From positions 124,001 through 188,000 of the forward strand of contig NZ_JAJGBK010000029.1 in the NCBI RefSeq assembly GCF_020696975.1: 64,000 nucleotides of DNA. The letters run 5' to 3'. How positions within the stretch are numbered: the stretch's first letter is position 1; each line of letters begins with the position of its first letter. The DNA is from Methanoculleus sp. (GTDB taxonomy: Archaea > Halobacteriota > Methanomicrobia > Methanomicrobiales > Methanoculleaceae). This document shows positions 48,759-58,997 of the stretch, piece after piece. Under the pieces are notes generated by a model. The model did not search any database, was not told where the DNA came from, and saw nothing but the letters and a program-made list of their open reading frames with translations. A program made the translations under genes and the position numbers.

Positions 48759-49607
48759 ATGGAATCGACGGAAGACCACGACTGGATCAGGGCCTGTGCC
48801 CTTCCAGATCGCACCGAACTCCAGGAGAGGACGCTCAAGACCGGGCAGGATATCGTCATCGGTGAGAGATGCCGGATCGATTACGGTCTTTCGGGCAACG
48901 ACGTCGTGATATGTGAGTTCTGCAAGATCAACGGCAATATCATTGCTACCAGCGATGTCCGGATAGACAACTGGTGTGAGGTCAGCGGCGATGTCGTCGT
49001 GGAGGAGGACGCCTACCTCGGCGAGGGCGTGAAGATCCAGGGGAAACTGGTCGTCGGAGGAGACCTCGATATCGGGGACAATGTCCAGATCGAGCGCGGG
49101 TTTGAGGCGAAAGGCTGGATCTCGATCAGGAACCCGATGCCGGTCATCATATACATCGTGATGTACCTGGTGGCCGTCCTCGGGATCGAGAAGGAGGACG
49201 AACTGGATTCCGTCCTCCAGAAACTCTTCGGCGATGAGGAGAGACCCGGCGCCACCCCGTTGATGATCCCGGCCGGCGCCGTCCTCAACATGCAGACCTT
49301 CTCGGTCCCGGAGAGGATGGCCGTCGGGTCGGGGTGCCGGCTGCACGGGAACATCCGTGCCGGCTCGATCGCGGTCAGGGAGGAGACGACGATATTCGGG
49401 AGCCTGCATGCACGGGAAGGCGCGAGCGTCGCGAGAGGTTCAGTCATTCACGGCGACGTCCAGAGCGACGGCGACGTGGCGATCGAGCAGGAGGTGCATA
49501 TCCTCGGGAACGTCTCCTGCCGGAGCCTCACCCTGCACGAGGACGCTCGTGTGGACGGGGTCATCCGGGCGCCCGGGGGGCTCAAAATAGAGAGGCGAGC
49601 AGCATGA
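48759..49607 (+). CDS. Bactofilin-like polymer-forming / left-handed beta-helix protein with internal hydrophobic segment
   Basis: Short beta-helix repeats on both sides of NPMPVIIYIVMYLVAVLGIEKEDELD. Confidence 0.72.
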   Translation: MESTEDHDWIRACALPDRTELQERTLKTGQDIVIGERCRIDYGLSGNDVVICEFCKINGNIIATSDVRIDNWCEVSGDVVVEEDAYLGEGVKIQGKLVVGGDLDIGDNVQIERGFEAKGWISIRNPMPVIIYIVMYLVAVLGIEKEDELDSVLQKLFGDEERPGATPLMIPAGAVLNMQTFSVPERMAVGSGCRLHGNIRAGSIAVREETTIFGSLHAREGASVARGSVIHGDVQSDGDVAIEQEVHILGNVSCRSLTLHEDARVDGVIRAPGGLKIERRAA

Positions 49608-50440
49608 AGGTTGCAGATATCCTTGAGGTCGACGGGTGCCGGCTGGTTGAACCGTCGTTTGCGGAACTGACAGAAGATTCCTGTACGGCCCTGCTCTTCC
49701 AGGCCGTAGCGGACGAAGCCCGTCTCCTGGTGGACGATGATGAGGAGCCGCTCGCACTCGCGCTGCACGGTGACGGGGGCTGGCAGGCCGCATCGTTCCT
49801 CTTTCGGGATCCGACGCTTGCCGCCATCGAGTGCTTTGAAGCCGTCGGCGGCGATCTCTACCAGGAGAGCCGGGAGGTCTGGCTCTCGGCGGTCCGCGAG
49901 TATTACAGTATGGAACTCCAGGCAACCGTCCTCCCCGCCCTCGAAGACCTGCGTCCCGACCGGGAGGGGATGATTCGCGATCTCGTCAGGGAGGTCTGGG
50001 GCGACCGTGCGGGAACCCTCTGTCTCGACTGTTGCTGCGGGTCGGGCGTCGGCACCGCGGCTCTCCGGGCGGGCGGAGTACGGGCGCTTGCCTACGACAA
50101 CGACCCCGGACTCCTCGCACTCGGCCTCTCGAAGGGGCGTCTCGTCGCAGAAGACACCATGTGCATCGACGCACGCGAGGCTTCCCGCTACATCGCGCCG
50201 GTGCCACTCGGGGCCGCGTTCATGGCCGGGGAGATCTACTCCTACAACACCGACCTCTGGAGGCCGATCATCACCGATCTCCTCAATCTCACCGATGAAG
50301 CGCTGATCACCCTCGGCACCGAGGCCGAGGCGGGCCTGGTTGAAGGCTGGTGCGCCGGAGAGGGGTGGGATGCCGAGGTCTTCGAGAACCAGCGCGATCC
50401 CATCTACGACCGGTGGTACTGTGTCGCACGGCGGGCCTGA
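49604..50440 (+). CDS. SAM-dependent methyltransferase-like protein
   Basis: GTLCLDCCCGSGVGTAALRAGGVRALAYDNDPGLL resembles motif I/II; ATGA overlap with upstream gene. Confidence 0.65.
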   Translation: MKVADILEVDGCRLVEPSFAELTEDSCTALLFQAVADEARLLVDDDEEPLALALHGDGGWQAASFLFRDPTLAAIECFEAVGGDLYQESREVWLSAVREYYSMELQATVLPALEDLRPDREGMIRDLVREVWGDRAGTLCLDCCCGSGVGTAALRAGGVRALAYDNDPGLLALGLSKGRLVAEDTMCIDAREASRYIAPVPLGAAFMAGEIYSYNTDLWRPIITDLLNLTDEALITLGTEAEAGLVEGWCAGEGWDAEVFENQRDPIYDRWYCVARRA

Positions 50441-50558
50441 TCCCGGCCGGCGACCGGGCTAATATATAAGGCGGAGTACCGCCAACATTTTTTCCCGCAA
50501 TTGTGAAGCATCAGCCGCAGACCGGGGCCCTGCGGCATTGCTCTCAGGTGTAATCTCC

Positions 50559-51752
50559 ATGAATACAGCCAAACGGATTTATAACGTCTTATTTATCTCG
50601 GTCTTCGCCACCATGCTCGGGCTTGGTGTCGTCAGCCCTCTCCTCCCCATATACGCGGAAAACCTGGGTGCGACCGGCATCTGGCTCGGTATCATCTTCT
50701 CAGCCTTCGCGCTCTCCCGGTCGGTCTTCATGCCCATCATCGGGCGGATATCGGACCGGCGGGGGAGGAAGTGGATCATCCTCATCGGCATGTTTGCCTA
50801 CGCGGCCCTCTCGCTCACCTACCTCATCGCCGGCGATGTTTACTCCCTCACGGTCGTCCGCTTCGCGCACGGGGTTGCGTCCGCGATGGTCGTCCCGATA
50901 GCCATGGCCTACATCGCAGACCTCTCGGAGAAGGGAAAGGAGGGGAGCCAGATGGGGAACTTTTCCATATCGATGTTCCTCGGTCTCGGGATGGGGCCGC
51001 TGCTTGGCGGGTTCTTAAACGACGCGTTCGGGATGCCATCGGTCTTCTACGTCATGGCCGCGCTCTCGGCGTTTGCCACGCTCCTCGTCGCCATCTCCCT
51101 CCCGGAGGCGAAACCGGGCATGCTCACCCTCCCGGACGGACAACCCATCCCGATGCGGGAGATCTTCAGATTGCCAGTCATGCGAGGGGTTCTGATATTC
51201 ACCCTCATCAGCGCCCTCGGTCGCGGAGGCATGATGGTCTTCATCCCGGTCTTTGGACCATTCATCGCGATCAGCCCGACTGAAGTGGGGATCATCCTCT
51301 CCGTGAACACCTTCCTGATGGCGTTCCTCCAGGTGCCGGTCGGGAGGCTCACCGACACCGGGAACAAGGTTGCCCTGATCGTGATAGGGTCTGCGATAGC
51401 GGCGGTGGCGCTTGCGGTAATCCCTCTCTCCGGGTCGTTCTGGCCACTGCTCGTGATCACCTCCATCATCGGCGTCGGTGGCGCCATCCAGCAGCCGTCG
51501 ATCATGGCCCTGACGGTCGATGCAGGCCGGTCCATCGGGATGGGAACCTCAATGGGCGCCTATAACACGACCTTCGGGATAGGTATGATCGTCGCTCCAC
51601 TGATCGGGGGTGTTTTCATGGACTATATCGGCATTGACGCCGTCTTCTATGTGGGTGGGGCGATAAGCCTTCTGGCGACCGCGGTCTTTGCGGTGATGAT
51701 GCAGAGGAACGCCCGTCATGACGCCGGCAGAGATATACCGGAGTCTGGATAG
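50559..51752 (+). CDS. MFS transporter
   Basis: 12 TM pattern; GRISDRRGRKWIILIGMFAYA, VGRLTDTGNKVALIVIG. Confidence 0.92.
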   Translation: MNTAKRIYNVLFISVFATMLGLGVVSPLLPIYAENLGATGIWLGIIFSAFALSRSVFMPIIGRISDRRGRKWIILIGMFAYAALSLTYLIAGDVYSLTVVRFAHGVASAMVVPIAMAYIADLSEKGKEGSQMGNFSISMFLGLGMGPLLGGFLNDAFGMPSVFYVMAALSAFATLLVAISLPEAKPGMLTLPDGQPIPMREIFRLPVMRGVLIFTLISALGRGGMMVFIPVFGPFIAISPTEVGIILSVNTFLMAFLQVPVGRLTDTGNKVALIVIGSAIAAVALAVIPLSGSFWPLLVITSIIGVGGAIQQPSIMALTVDAGRSIGMGTSMGAYNTTFGIGMIVAPLIGGVFMDYIGIDAVFYVGGAISLLATAVFAVMMQRNARHDAGRDIPESG

Positions 51753-51787
51753 ATGGCCCGGGAGGGACCACCCTCTCCAATAAAACC

Positions 51788-53800
51788 CTACGACTGCTCC
51801 TTCTCCTCGGCGCACTCGAGTTCCGCGACGACCTCGGCCGCGTCGTCCATCCGCCGGACGAGATCCTTGATCTCGATCAGGCGCTCGGCGCCGATGAAGT
51901 GCTCGGCCATCACCCGGGCCATATCGGTGAGTTCGATACGCCCCGCCCGCCGCCGGACCAGCCCGTAGTCGAGGAGCGTCGGCAGGGCGGGCTCCAGCGT
52001 CCCGACCATCGAGTGAGTCATACGGATGACCTGCTGCTCGTCGCCGTTAGAGACAATAGCGTTCGCGACGAACTCCTCCGTGCTCTGCTCCATGTCGTAC
52101 TCGGGAGCCACCTCCTCCATCTCGCCCCGCAGGAGGCCGACGGCGACCTCTTCCTCGGTTTTCCCGGACGTCCGGGAGTAGGACCCGCCGGGCTCCGCCA
52201 TGATGACCACACGGCCGAGGTCGTGGAAGTCCGGCCGGCCTGCCCGGCCCATCATCTGGTGGAACTCCTGGACACTGAGCCACTGGATGCCCATCGCGAG
52301 GGCGTCGAAGATCACCTGGGACGCCGGGAAATCGACGCCGGCCGCAAGCGCCGCCGTGGTCACGACGGCGGCAATCTCGCCGTTCGCGAACCGCCGCTCC
52401 ACGTCCCGGCGCTCCTGGGAGGTCAGCCCCGCGTGATAGGGGGCGGCCTTCTTCCCGAGCGCGTCGGCGATGACGTGGCAGCGGGCCCGGGAGTTCGTGA
52501 AGACGATCGTCTGGCCCCGATAGCCCTTCGACGACCGCACCTTGTACTCCTCGGCGACCATCTGCTTGATGAACCCGATCTTTTTGGACCGCTCAACGAA
52601 GATGAGATGCCGCTCGAGCGGGACCGGCCGGTCTGCGTAGCGGACCAGGTTTGCCCTGAGTTTCTCCGCAAGCAGCCCCGGCATCCCGATCGTGGCCGAG
52701 AGGTAGAGGAACTGGGCGTCGGGAGCGACGTGCTTGAGCCGGGCGATCAGCCCGTCGAGGCGGTGACCACGCTCGGGGTCCTCGAGCATCTGGACCTCGT
52801 CGATGACGACGGTCCCGATATCCTTGAGCGTTCGCCCGGTCCGGAGAGCATGGTCGATCCCCTCGTAGGTCCCCACCACGACTGGAGCGTTGACGTCCCG
52901 GTCCCCCGCCGGACGGGTCTCGGGGAGGTTGAGGCGGCTCACCCCGGTCTGCAGGGTGACCCGGACAAGGTGGCCGTAGCGGTCACGGAACCGCTGGTAC
53001 TTCTGGTTCGCGAGCGCGACCAGCGGAACCAGGAAGAGCACCCTCCCCCGGCCTTCGAGGAAGTTCTTCATCCCGGCCATCTCCCCGATGAAGGTCTTGC
53101 CGCTCGCGGTGGCGGAGACGACGAGGAGGTGCTGCCCCTCCAAAAGCCCGTCCTGGACGGCGAGCTGCTGGACGGGCATCAGGTACTCGACCCCGGCAGC
53201 CTTCGCAAACGCGGGAGGCAGCGGCAGATCGGTGATATGAGCCGTCTTCTGGACCTCGTGTGCCTCAAGCCGGTCAAAGAGTGTCCGCGTCCGGTCGGGA
53301 TGATCGGGCCCCACCGACGCCAGCACCCGGTCGAGATCCCGGACCTGGACGAGGAGTTTCTCAAGATGCACGAGCACCGAACCACCGAACTTGCCCAGGT
53401 AGCCGAGCTCCCGGCGCATCTCGCGCTTCGCGCAGTCCATGCAGATCCACTCTCCGCCGTAGCGGACACCGGTAGTCTTATCGACGGGAACAAACCGGTC
53501 CTCGAGCTGGCAGAACCGGCAGATGTTGATCCTTGATGACGAGATCTGGAGGTCCGCAAGGAACGACTCAAACTCCGGGCTCTTCGCCGCAAGGAGGACG
53601 GAAGACCGGCGCAGCAGCGTGATGAGATCCCGGGTCGGGGTGGGCTTGAGTTGCTTGCCCCGCCTGCGCATCTTGAAGTTCTTGGGCCGCCGGCCCTTCG
53701 GGGTCGCAGTCAGGTCGACAAAACCCGAGCCCTCGACACGGCCGCCTTCAACAAACAACAGCTTGTATGTGCCTTTCTGGGGCTGGACGATAACCTTCAT
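51788..53800 (-). CDS. DEAD/DEAH-box (Ski2/Hel308-like) helicase with N-terminal zinc-binding segment
   Basis: VSATASGKTFIGEMAG, VVIDEVQMLEDPERGHRLD, YLSATIGMP, VTTAALAAGVDFPASQVIF, QMMGRAGRPDFHDLG; CRFCQLE...CMDCAK. Confidence 0.93.
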   Translation of the reverse strand: MKVIVQPQKGTYKLLFVEGGRVEGSGFVDLTATPKGRRPKNFKMRRRGKQLKPTPTRDLITLLRRSSVLLAAKSPEFESFLADLQISSSRINICRFCQLEDRFVPVDKTTGVRYGGEWICMDCAKREMRRELGYLGKFGGSVLVHLEKLLVQVRDLDRVLASVGPDHPDRTRTLFDRLEAHEVQKTAHITDLPLPPAFAKAAGVEYLMPVQQLAVQDGLLEGQHLLVVSATASGKTFIGEMAGMKNFLEGRGRVLFLVPLVALANQKYQRFRDRYGHLVRVTLQTGVSRLNLPETRPAGDRDVNAPVVVGTYEGIDHALRTGRTLKDIGTVVIDEVQMLEDPERGHRLDGLIARLKHVAPDAQFLYLSATIGMPGLLAEKLRANLVRYADRPVPLERHLIFVERSKKIGFIKQMVAEEYKVRSSKGYRGQTIVFTNSRARCHVIADALGKKAAPYHAGLTSQERRDVERRFANGEIAAVVTTAALAAGVDFPASQVIFDALAMGIQWLSVQEFHQMMGRAGRPDFHDLGRVVIMAEPGGSYSRTSGKTEEEVAVGLLRGEMEEVAPEYDMEQSTEEFVANAIVSNGDEQQVIRMTHSMVGTLEPALPTLLDYGLVRRRAGRIELTDMARVMAEHFIGAERLIEIKDLVRRMDDAAEVVAELECAEEKEQS

Positions 53801-54606
53801 GGTGCGATCAGGTCGTGGATCGTGTAGGTGAGCCCCACCGTCTCCAGTCGCTTGAGAAAATCGGTAAACTCCTCATCAACGATAAGTATTGCGCACTCCC
53901 GACCATGGAACGCCGCCTCGATGACGCCCTCCCGGGAGCCGAAGAACATATCCGGTTCGATATTCGCCTTTTTGAGGGCCACGTAAGATTCGAGGCCGAC
54001 GGCGCCCACCATCTCGACATTCTGGATAGCCTCCCGGAGAAGATCGATGCTGACCTGCCTTGAGCCGCCCCGCTCGACCCGCGGCACCTTGCAGACATGG
54101 ATAAGCCCTTCAGCGTGCTCGATGATCCCGTTCAACTGGGCAACACCGAGATCCTCCCCGGGCCCTGCGTCCATGGTCGCCCTGCCTGTTGCGCTCTGCT
54201 CCTCTTTCGTCGCATACAGCCATCCATCCTGCATGAAGACGCCGACGGTATCCCCCTTCTGGATCTCGTCACGGGCGATAGCCGTCCAGACCGCCACCTG
54301 CTGGATGATGTCCCGGTTGACATGGCGGGCATAGGATTCAAGCGCCTCGGCGTGCCGCAGAACCCACTCGATCCCGCCCTTTGTCACCTCATACCGGCCG
54401 CGGCCGTGAGCGGTGACCAGTCCTTCGTCCACCATCTCCCGGATGTACTCGGAGACAGCCTGGGGTGTCACGCCGAGTTTCCCGGCGATCTCCTGCTGGC
54501 GGATGGCAGGCTGGTGTTCGGCGATCTCTACGAGGATCTGGAACCGGGTAGCCTCCCGTTTGCTGCGCAGGATGACATAAAGGGGATCGTCAGTGAGGTC
54601 GGTCAA
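53797..54606 (-). CDS. Winged-helix transcriptional regulator
   Basis: ATRFQILVEIAEHQPAIRQQEIAGKLGVTPQAVSEYIREMVDEGLVTAHGRGRYEVTKGG; overlaps helicase start. Confidence 0.83.
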   Translation of the reverse strand: MTDLTDDPLYVILRSKREATRFQILVEIAEHQPAIRQQEIAGKLGVTPQAVSEYIREMVDEGLVTAHGRGRYEVTKGGIEWVLRHAEALESYARHVNRDIIQQVAVWTAIARDEIQKGDTVGVFMQDGWLYATKEEQSATGRATMDAGPGEDLGVAQLNGIIEHAEGLIHVCKVPRVERGGSRQVSIDLLREAIQNVEMVGAVGLESYVALKKANIEPDMFFGSREGVIEAAFHGRECAILIVDEEFTDFLKRLETVGLTYTIHDLIAP

Positions 54607-55102
54607 GCAACACCATTCCCTGCCCTTTCACGTCGAGACCGGGGATCCGTTTTGCCAGCCCCTTGATGAAGGTCGGACTGACGCCGTATTTCCGGGATAT
54701 ATCGCCGATCGAGGTGGTGCCCGCTGCAATCTCCTGTTCGACCGAGTCAACGATCGTACGGAGGCCCTCGTCGTTTGAGATGGCAATGTGCAGCAGGTCC
54801 CCGATATCGCCCATGGAACACTGAAAACTGGCCCGGAATTTGCTGTATGTTGTCCGGTATTCCTTCGTCGGTTTCTCTCCGGGCTTGGGCATCCGCCACT
54901 GCTCTTCGATCAGGTTTCCCTTCTTGAGGATGGAGAGACACTCGGTCGCCACCGAGGTCTCGACGTATGCTCCCAGTTCCTCCTCGGTAAGCCAGGCTTT
55001 GTTTAAGAGCTCGTAGATCTTTTTATAATCGGCATTATTGAACGTTATAAGAAGAGGAACCAGTTCAACTGGATCATTAAGAATTTTAATATGTCCCGTC
55101 AA
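54590..55102 (-). CDS. ArsR-like winged-helix regulator
   Basis: ADYKKIYELLNKAWLTEEELGAYVETSVATECLSILKKGNLIEEQWRMPKPGEKPTKEYRTTYSKFRA; overlaps downstream HTH gene. Confidence 0.78.
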   Translation of the reverse strand: MTGHIKILNDPVELVPLLITFNNADYKKIYELLNKAWLTEEELGAYVETSVATECLSILKKGNLIEEQWRMPKPGEKPTKEYRTTYSKFRASFQCSMGDIGDLLHIAISNDEGLRTIVDSVEQEIAAGTTSIGDISRKYGVSPTFIKGLAKRIPGLDVKGQGMVLLDRPH

Positions 55103-55159
55103 TGCGATACCCTATTGTTATATCGTTGTATAACTCCATAAATTTTTGCTGAAATTTCA

Positions 55160-57367
55160 ATGCGTACACGTGGCACCATTATCATCCGGGGCATCGTCCA
55201 GGGGGTCGGATTTCGCCCCTTTGTCTATGCAAAGGCCCGGGAATTCGGAATCACCGGGACCGTCAAAAACCTCGGGAGCGAAGTGGAGATCAATGCATTT
55301 GGGGACCGTTTTGAGGAGTTCCTGGCGGCTGTTTCCAGAGGAACACCGTTATCTCACATAGATTCCGTAGATGTCCGGAATTTGCATGGCAACCCACCCG
55401 ATACGTTCAACATCCTTGAGAGTGGTTCCGGAAGCCTCTCGGGGTTCATCCCGACGGATGTTGCCATATGTGACGACTGCATCGCCGACATTCTCACACC
55501 GGGTGGGCGATATGAGGGCTACTGGGCCACATCCTGCGTCAACTGCGGCCCACGATACAGCATCATCAATACTACCCCTTACGACCGGGAGCGGACGTCG
55601 ATGACGGAGTTCCCGGCCTGCGCCGCCTGCGAGAGCGAGTACACCGACCCGTCGTGCCGGCGCCATCATGCGCAGACGATCGCCTGTGCGGCCTGCGGGC
55701 CGCGTCTCGCCCTTCTCAGGACCGATGGAACGCCGGTAGCGGCAGATCCCATCCGGGAAACGGCGGCGCTCCTCGATGCCGGCTCGATAGTCGCGATCCG
55801 TGGGATTGGTGGATTCCATATCGCCTGCACCGAAGAGGCGGCCCCTGAGTTGAAGCGCCGCCTGGGCCGGACGGAACAGCCGCTCGCGGTGATGGCGACC
55901 CCTGCGGAGGTGGAGCGGATCGCGGTCGTCTCTGGCGAAGAGCGGGCGATCCTCAACTCCCGGGAACGGCCGATCGTCGTGCTCGATAAGCGGGACCCCG
56001 CTTCCCTCCCGGGGATCTCAAACCTCCACACCATCGGGTGCATGCTCCCCTACACCGGGCTGCACCACCTCCTCTTTGCAGAACTCGCCCACCCGCTCCT
56101 CATCATGACGAGCGCGAACCTGCCGGGCTACCCGATGACCACCGATCTCGCAACCGCTCTCGAGCGACTTCCCGGGCAGGTGGATTATATCCTCACTCAC
56201 GACCGCCGGATCGTCAACCGGTGCGACGACTCAGTCGTCCGGGACGGCTACATCATCCGGCTCTCCCGTGGTCTCGCCCCGAAGCGGGAGGCGATCGATC
56301 TCGGCAAAGGGTGCATCCTCGGCGTCGGCCCGGAACTGAACGCGAACATCTCCATCTACAAGAACGGCTTCTGCATCACCTCCCCGCATGTCGGAAACGT
56401 CAGGAACCCCCAGACGCTCGCCTACCTGCAGGAGACGACGGAGAGGCTCGGCACCCTCACCGGCGCACGCTATGACCGGATCGTCCACGACCTCCACCCG
56501 CAGTTCCTCTCGACCCGCTACGCGAGGGAGGTTGCCGAAGCGACCGGGGCGGAGCTCCTCGCCGTCCAGCACCACCGGGCACACATCGCCGCCGCGACCC
56601 GGGAGGAGTGCGTCGGGATCGCTATCGACGGGGTGGGTTACGGCGATGACGCAACGATCTGGGGTGGCGAGGTATTTGCGGGGAAGGTGCCCCACCTCGA
56701 CCGGGTCGCCCACCTCGAGGTCGTCCCGATGCCGGGCGGCGACCTCGCCACCCGGTTCCCGGAACGGATGCTCTACGGCATCCTCCCCACCGCCGAAGTC
56801 CGGGATCTCCTTGCATCGCGAGGGTGGAGCGATATCGAACTTGCGGTCCTCGTCCGGCAGGTGGAGCGGGGCTTAAACGTCGCCGCGACCTCGAGCACGG
56901 GGAGGGTGCTGGATGCCGCCGCAGCCCTCCTCGGGATCTGCCGGGAGCGGACCTACGACGGCGAGCCGGCGATGAAACTCGAGTCGGCGGCGCATGCCGG
57001 GAAGGCCTCGGCCTGGGATCTCGAGTTTCTCCGCGACGGTGATTGCGAGGTCCTCTCGACCCGTTCCCTCCTCGCGGAGGCCTTCCGGCGGGCCGCAGCC
57101 GGGGAGCGGGCCGAAGATCTCGCCGCATCGCTCCAGCACAACCTCGCCCGTGGCGTCGCCGCGATGGCCGTCCGGGCGGCAGAAGAGCGGGGGATCCCCC
57201 GGGTAGCGCTCTCGGGCGGGGTGGCGTACAACAAGGCGATCCGGGAGACGATCCGGGAGGCGGTCCGTGCCGCCGGGCTCGAGTTCGTTATTAACCGGGA
57301 GTATCCCCTCGGGGACGGGTGCATCAGCTTCGGGCAGGTGGTGTACGGGGGGAGTGTGGAGGAGTAA
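55160..57367 (+). CDS. hypF: [NiFe]-hydrogenase maturation carbamoyltransferase HypF
   Basis: Acylphosphatase N-terminus (IIRGIVQGVGFRPFVYAKARE), two CxxC zinc segments, YrdC-like and Kae1-like domains (HHRAHIAAA, ALSGGVAYN). Confidence 0.96.
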   Translation: MRTRGTIIIRGIVQGVGFRPFVYAKAREFGITGTVKNLGSEVEINAFGDRFEEFLAAVSRGTPLSHIDSVDVRNLHGNPPDTFNILESGSGSLSGFIPTDVAICDDCIADILTPGGRYEGYWATSCVNCGPRYSIINTTPYDRERTSMTEFPACAACESEYTDPSCRRHHAQTIACAACGPRLALLRTDGTPVAADPIRETAALLDAGSIVAIRGIGGFHIACTEEAAPELKRRLGRTEQPLAVMATPAEVERIAVVSGEERAILNSRERPIVVLDKRDPASLPGISNLHTIGCMLPYTGLHHLLFAELAHPLLIMTSANLPGYPMTTDLATALERLPGQVDYILTHDRRIVNRCDDSVVRDGYIIRLSRGLAPKREAIDLGKGCILGVGPELNANISIYKNGFCITSPHVGNVRNPQTLAYLQETTERLGTLTGARYDRIVHDLHPQFLSTRYAREVAEATGAELLAVQHHRAHIAAATREECVGIAIDGVGYGDDATIWGGEVFAGKVPHLDRVAHLEVVPMPGGDLATRFPERMLYGILPTAEVRDLLASRGWSDIELAVLVRQVERGLNVAATSSTGRVLDAAAALLGICRERTYDGEPAMKLESAAHAGKASAWDLEFLRDGDCEVLSTRSLLAEAFRRAAAGERAEDLAASLQHNLARGVAAMAVRAAEERGIPRVALSGGVAYNKAIRETIREAVRAAGLEFVINREYPLGDGCISFGQVVYGGSVEE

Positions 57368-57657
57368 GGAGGGCGGGTTCGGCTGCCCCGGACGATGGGT
57401 ACTGGTGGAGGAACTCCCTTCGACCATCGGCATCAGGCTCCTCCGCCATCACGGCGTCGGACGGGTGGGGACGGTCCGCCGATTGCGCACATCCCGGGAG
57501 GCGGCGCCGATCGCGACGTTTTGCCCCCGAAGGAGACGGTTCCGGCCTCCACGCCTCCTGCAGGGGAGATGCGATTAGAGTACGGGTTGCATGATTAGTA
57601 CGTCGCGGTGGCCGTAAAAGAGATATAGTAATTCTCGAAATTCCTCAACGATACGCT

Positions 57658-58131
57658 ATGAGACTGATTGGAATCGCAACAATTATCATGGTGGTCGTGG
57701 CGCTGCTGACCCCGGCCGTCGGAGCACAGGAGATAGAGAACGGCAACTACGTCGTGACCCCCGGGGAGACGACGTTCAAGGAGAGACTACTGCTCACGTC
57801 GACGAACGTCGGCGGCATCGTCATGCCGATGAACGCCGGCAGCATCAAACAGGGCGGGTCGGACTTGTACTCGTTCAACGTTCCCGTAGGCACGACGGAG
57901 CGCACCGTCGATCTGAACTGGGGCAATCCGTCCAACTCGCTTCGTCTGACGATTTTCACGCCGATCGCCACGCTCGGGCCGTACTACGACTCGGCCGACG
58001 GCACCGTGAACGGGAGGATATGCTTGAACATAAAGCACTCCTCCGGTGCGTTGCACCCCGGAACGTGGTACTTCGAGGTCTACGGCGACCGCGTGACCGG
58101 GACCCAGGGCTACACGTTCGTCTGGTGGTGA
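57658..58131 (+). CDS. Secreted hypothetical protein (157 aa)
   Basis: Signal peptide MRLIGIATIIMVVVALLTPAVGAQE; possible pre-peptidase-like beta fold (LRLTIFTPIATLGPYYDS...GTWYFEVYGDRV). Confidence 0.65.
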   Translation: MRLIGIATIIMVVVALLTPAVGAQEIENGNYVVTPGETTFKERLLLTSTNVGGIVMPMNAGSIKQGGSDLYSFNVPVGTTERTVDLNWGNPSNSLRLTIFTPIATLGPYYDSADGTVNGRICLNIKHSSGALHPGTWYFEVYGDRVTGTQGYTFVWW

Positions 58132-58171
58132 ATAGCAAAACGTTGAACACTTCTTCCGGCGATCATTCAGT

Positions 58172-58997
58172 ATGATGCGGTGGAGTCGGATCTTCTCCCT
58201 TCTTTTCGTCGCTGTGGTCCTCGCAAAGCTTGCACTCCCGGGCCACGGTAACCGCCGGTTACGAGATCGAACCGGGGAAGTACTCCAGCGAGGTACACGA
58301 CCTCACTGGCGAGAGGTATGACTTCGAGAAGAACATACTCTGGGACTTGCCGCTCTGGGCGGTGCTACCCTATGTCATGCTCACATTCTTCCCCGTGTGC
58401 TTCTTCCCCGGCGAATTTGTTTACTTTCTCTTCCTAACGTTCGGCTACCGACGGGTGACACAGCGCACAATTCTCGACGACGACCTCCGGCGTGACCTCT
58501 ACCGGCAGATCGCCGCCTATCCGGGCATCGAGACCGGGGAACTCAACGAGCTTACGGGTGTCTCGCGAAGTCGGCTCCGGTATCACCTCGCCATGCTCGC
58601 CAGGGAAGGAAAGGTGGCCACCGTCTGTCACCGGGGCCGCTACGGGCACTTCGCAAGGAACCAGAGGCACACCGCGTTTGAACAGCGCATCCAGATCGTC
58701 CTACGGGAGGAAATTTCCCAGGTGATGCTCGGGCGTCTCCTCGAATCCATGGAGGTGGACCGGAACGATCTCTCGGAACGGCTTGGAATCTCCGGTCGGA
58801 TAGCCTCGGATAGGATGCGGGAGTTCAAGGGAGACGGGATCGTCGTCACGGAGAGGGATGGACGGTTCGTCCGCTACCGGCTCTCCGAAGCTGCCCGGGA
58901 GTTCTTCGACAGGCATCCGGAAGCTCTCCGCCTCCCCGGCCATCCCGGCACGGAGAGTTATCCCGCCGAAATGGGTCGCGAGATCTCGTCGGGCTAA
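58172..58997 (+). pseudogene. Membrane-anchored winged-HTH regulator with apparent +1 frameshift after its signal peptide
   Basis: Frame from ATG 58172: MMRWSRIFSLLFVAVVLAKLALPGHG...; remainder (RATVTAGYEIEPGKYSSEVHDL...wHTH) is in the 58230 frame, which has only a TTG start. Confidence 0.55.

Noticed and set aside
51899-53536. 545-aa plus-strand ORF
   Set aside because: Antisense shadow of the DEAD/DEAH helicase; low-complexity composition.
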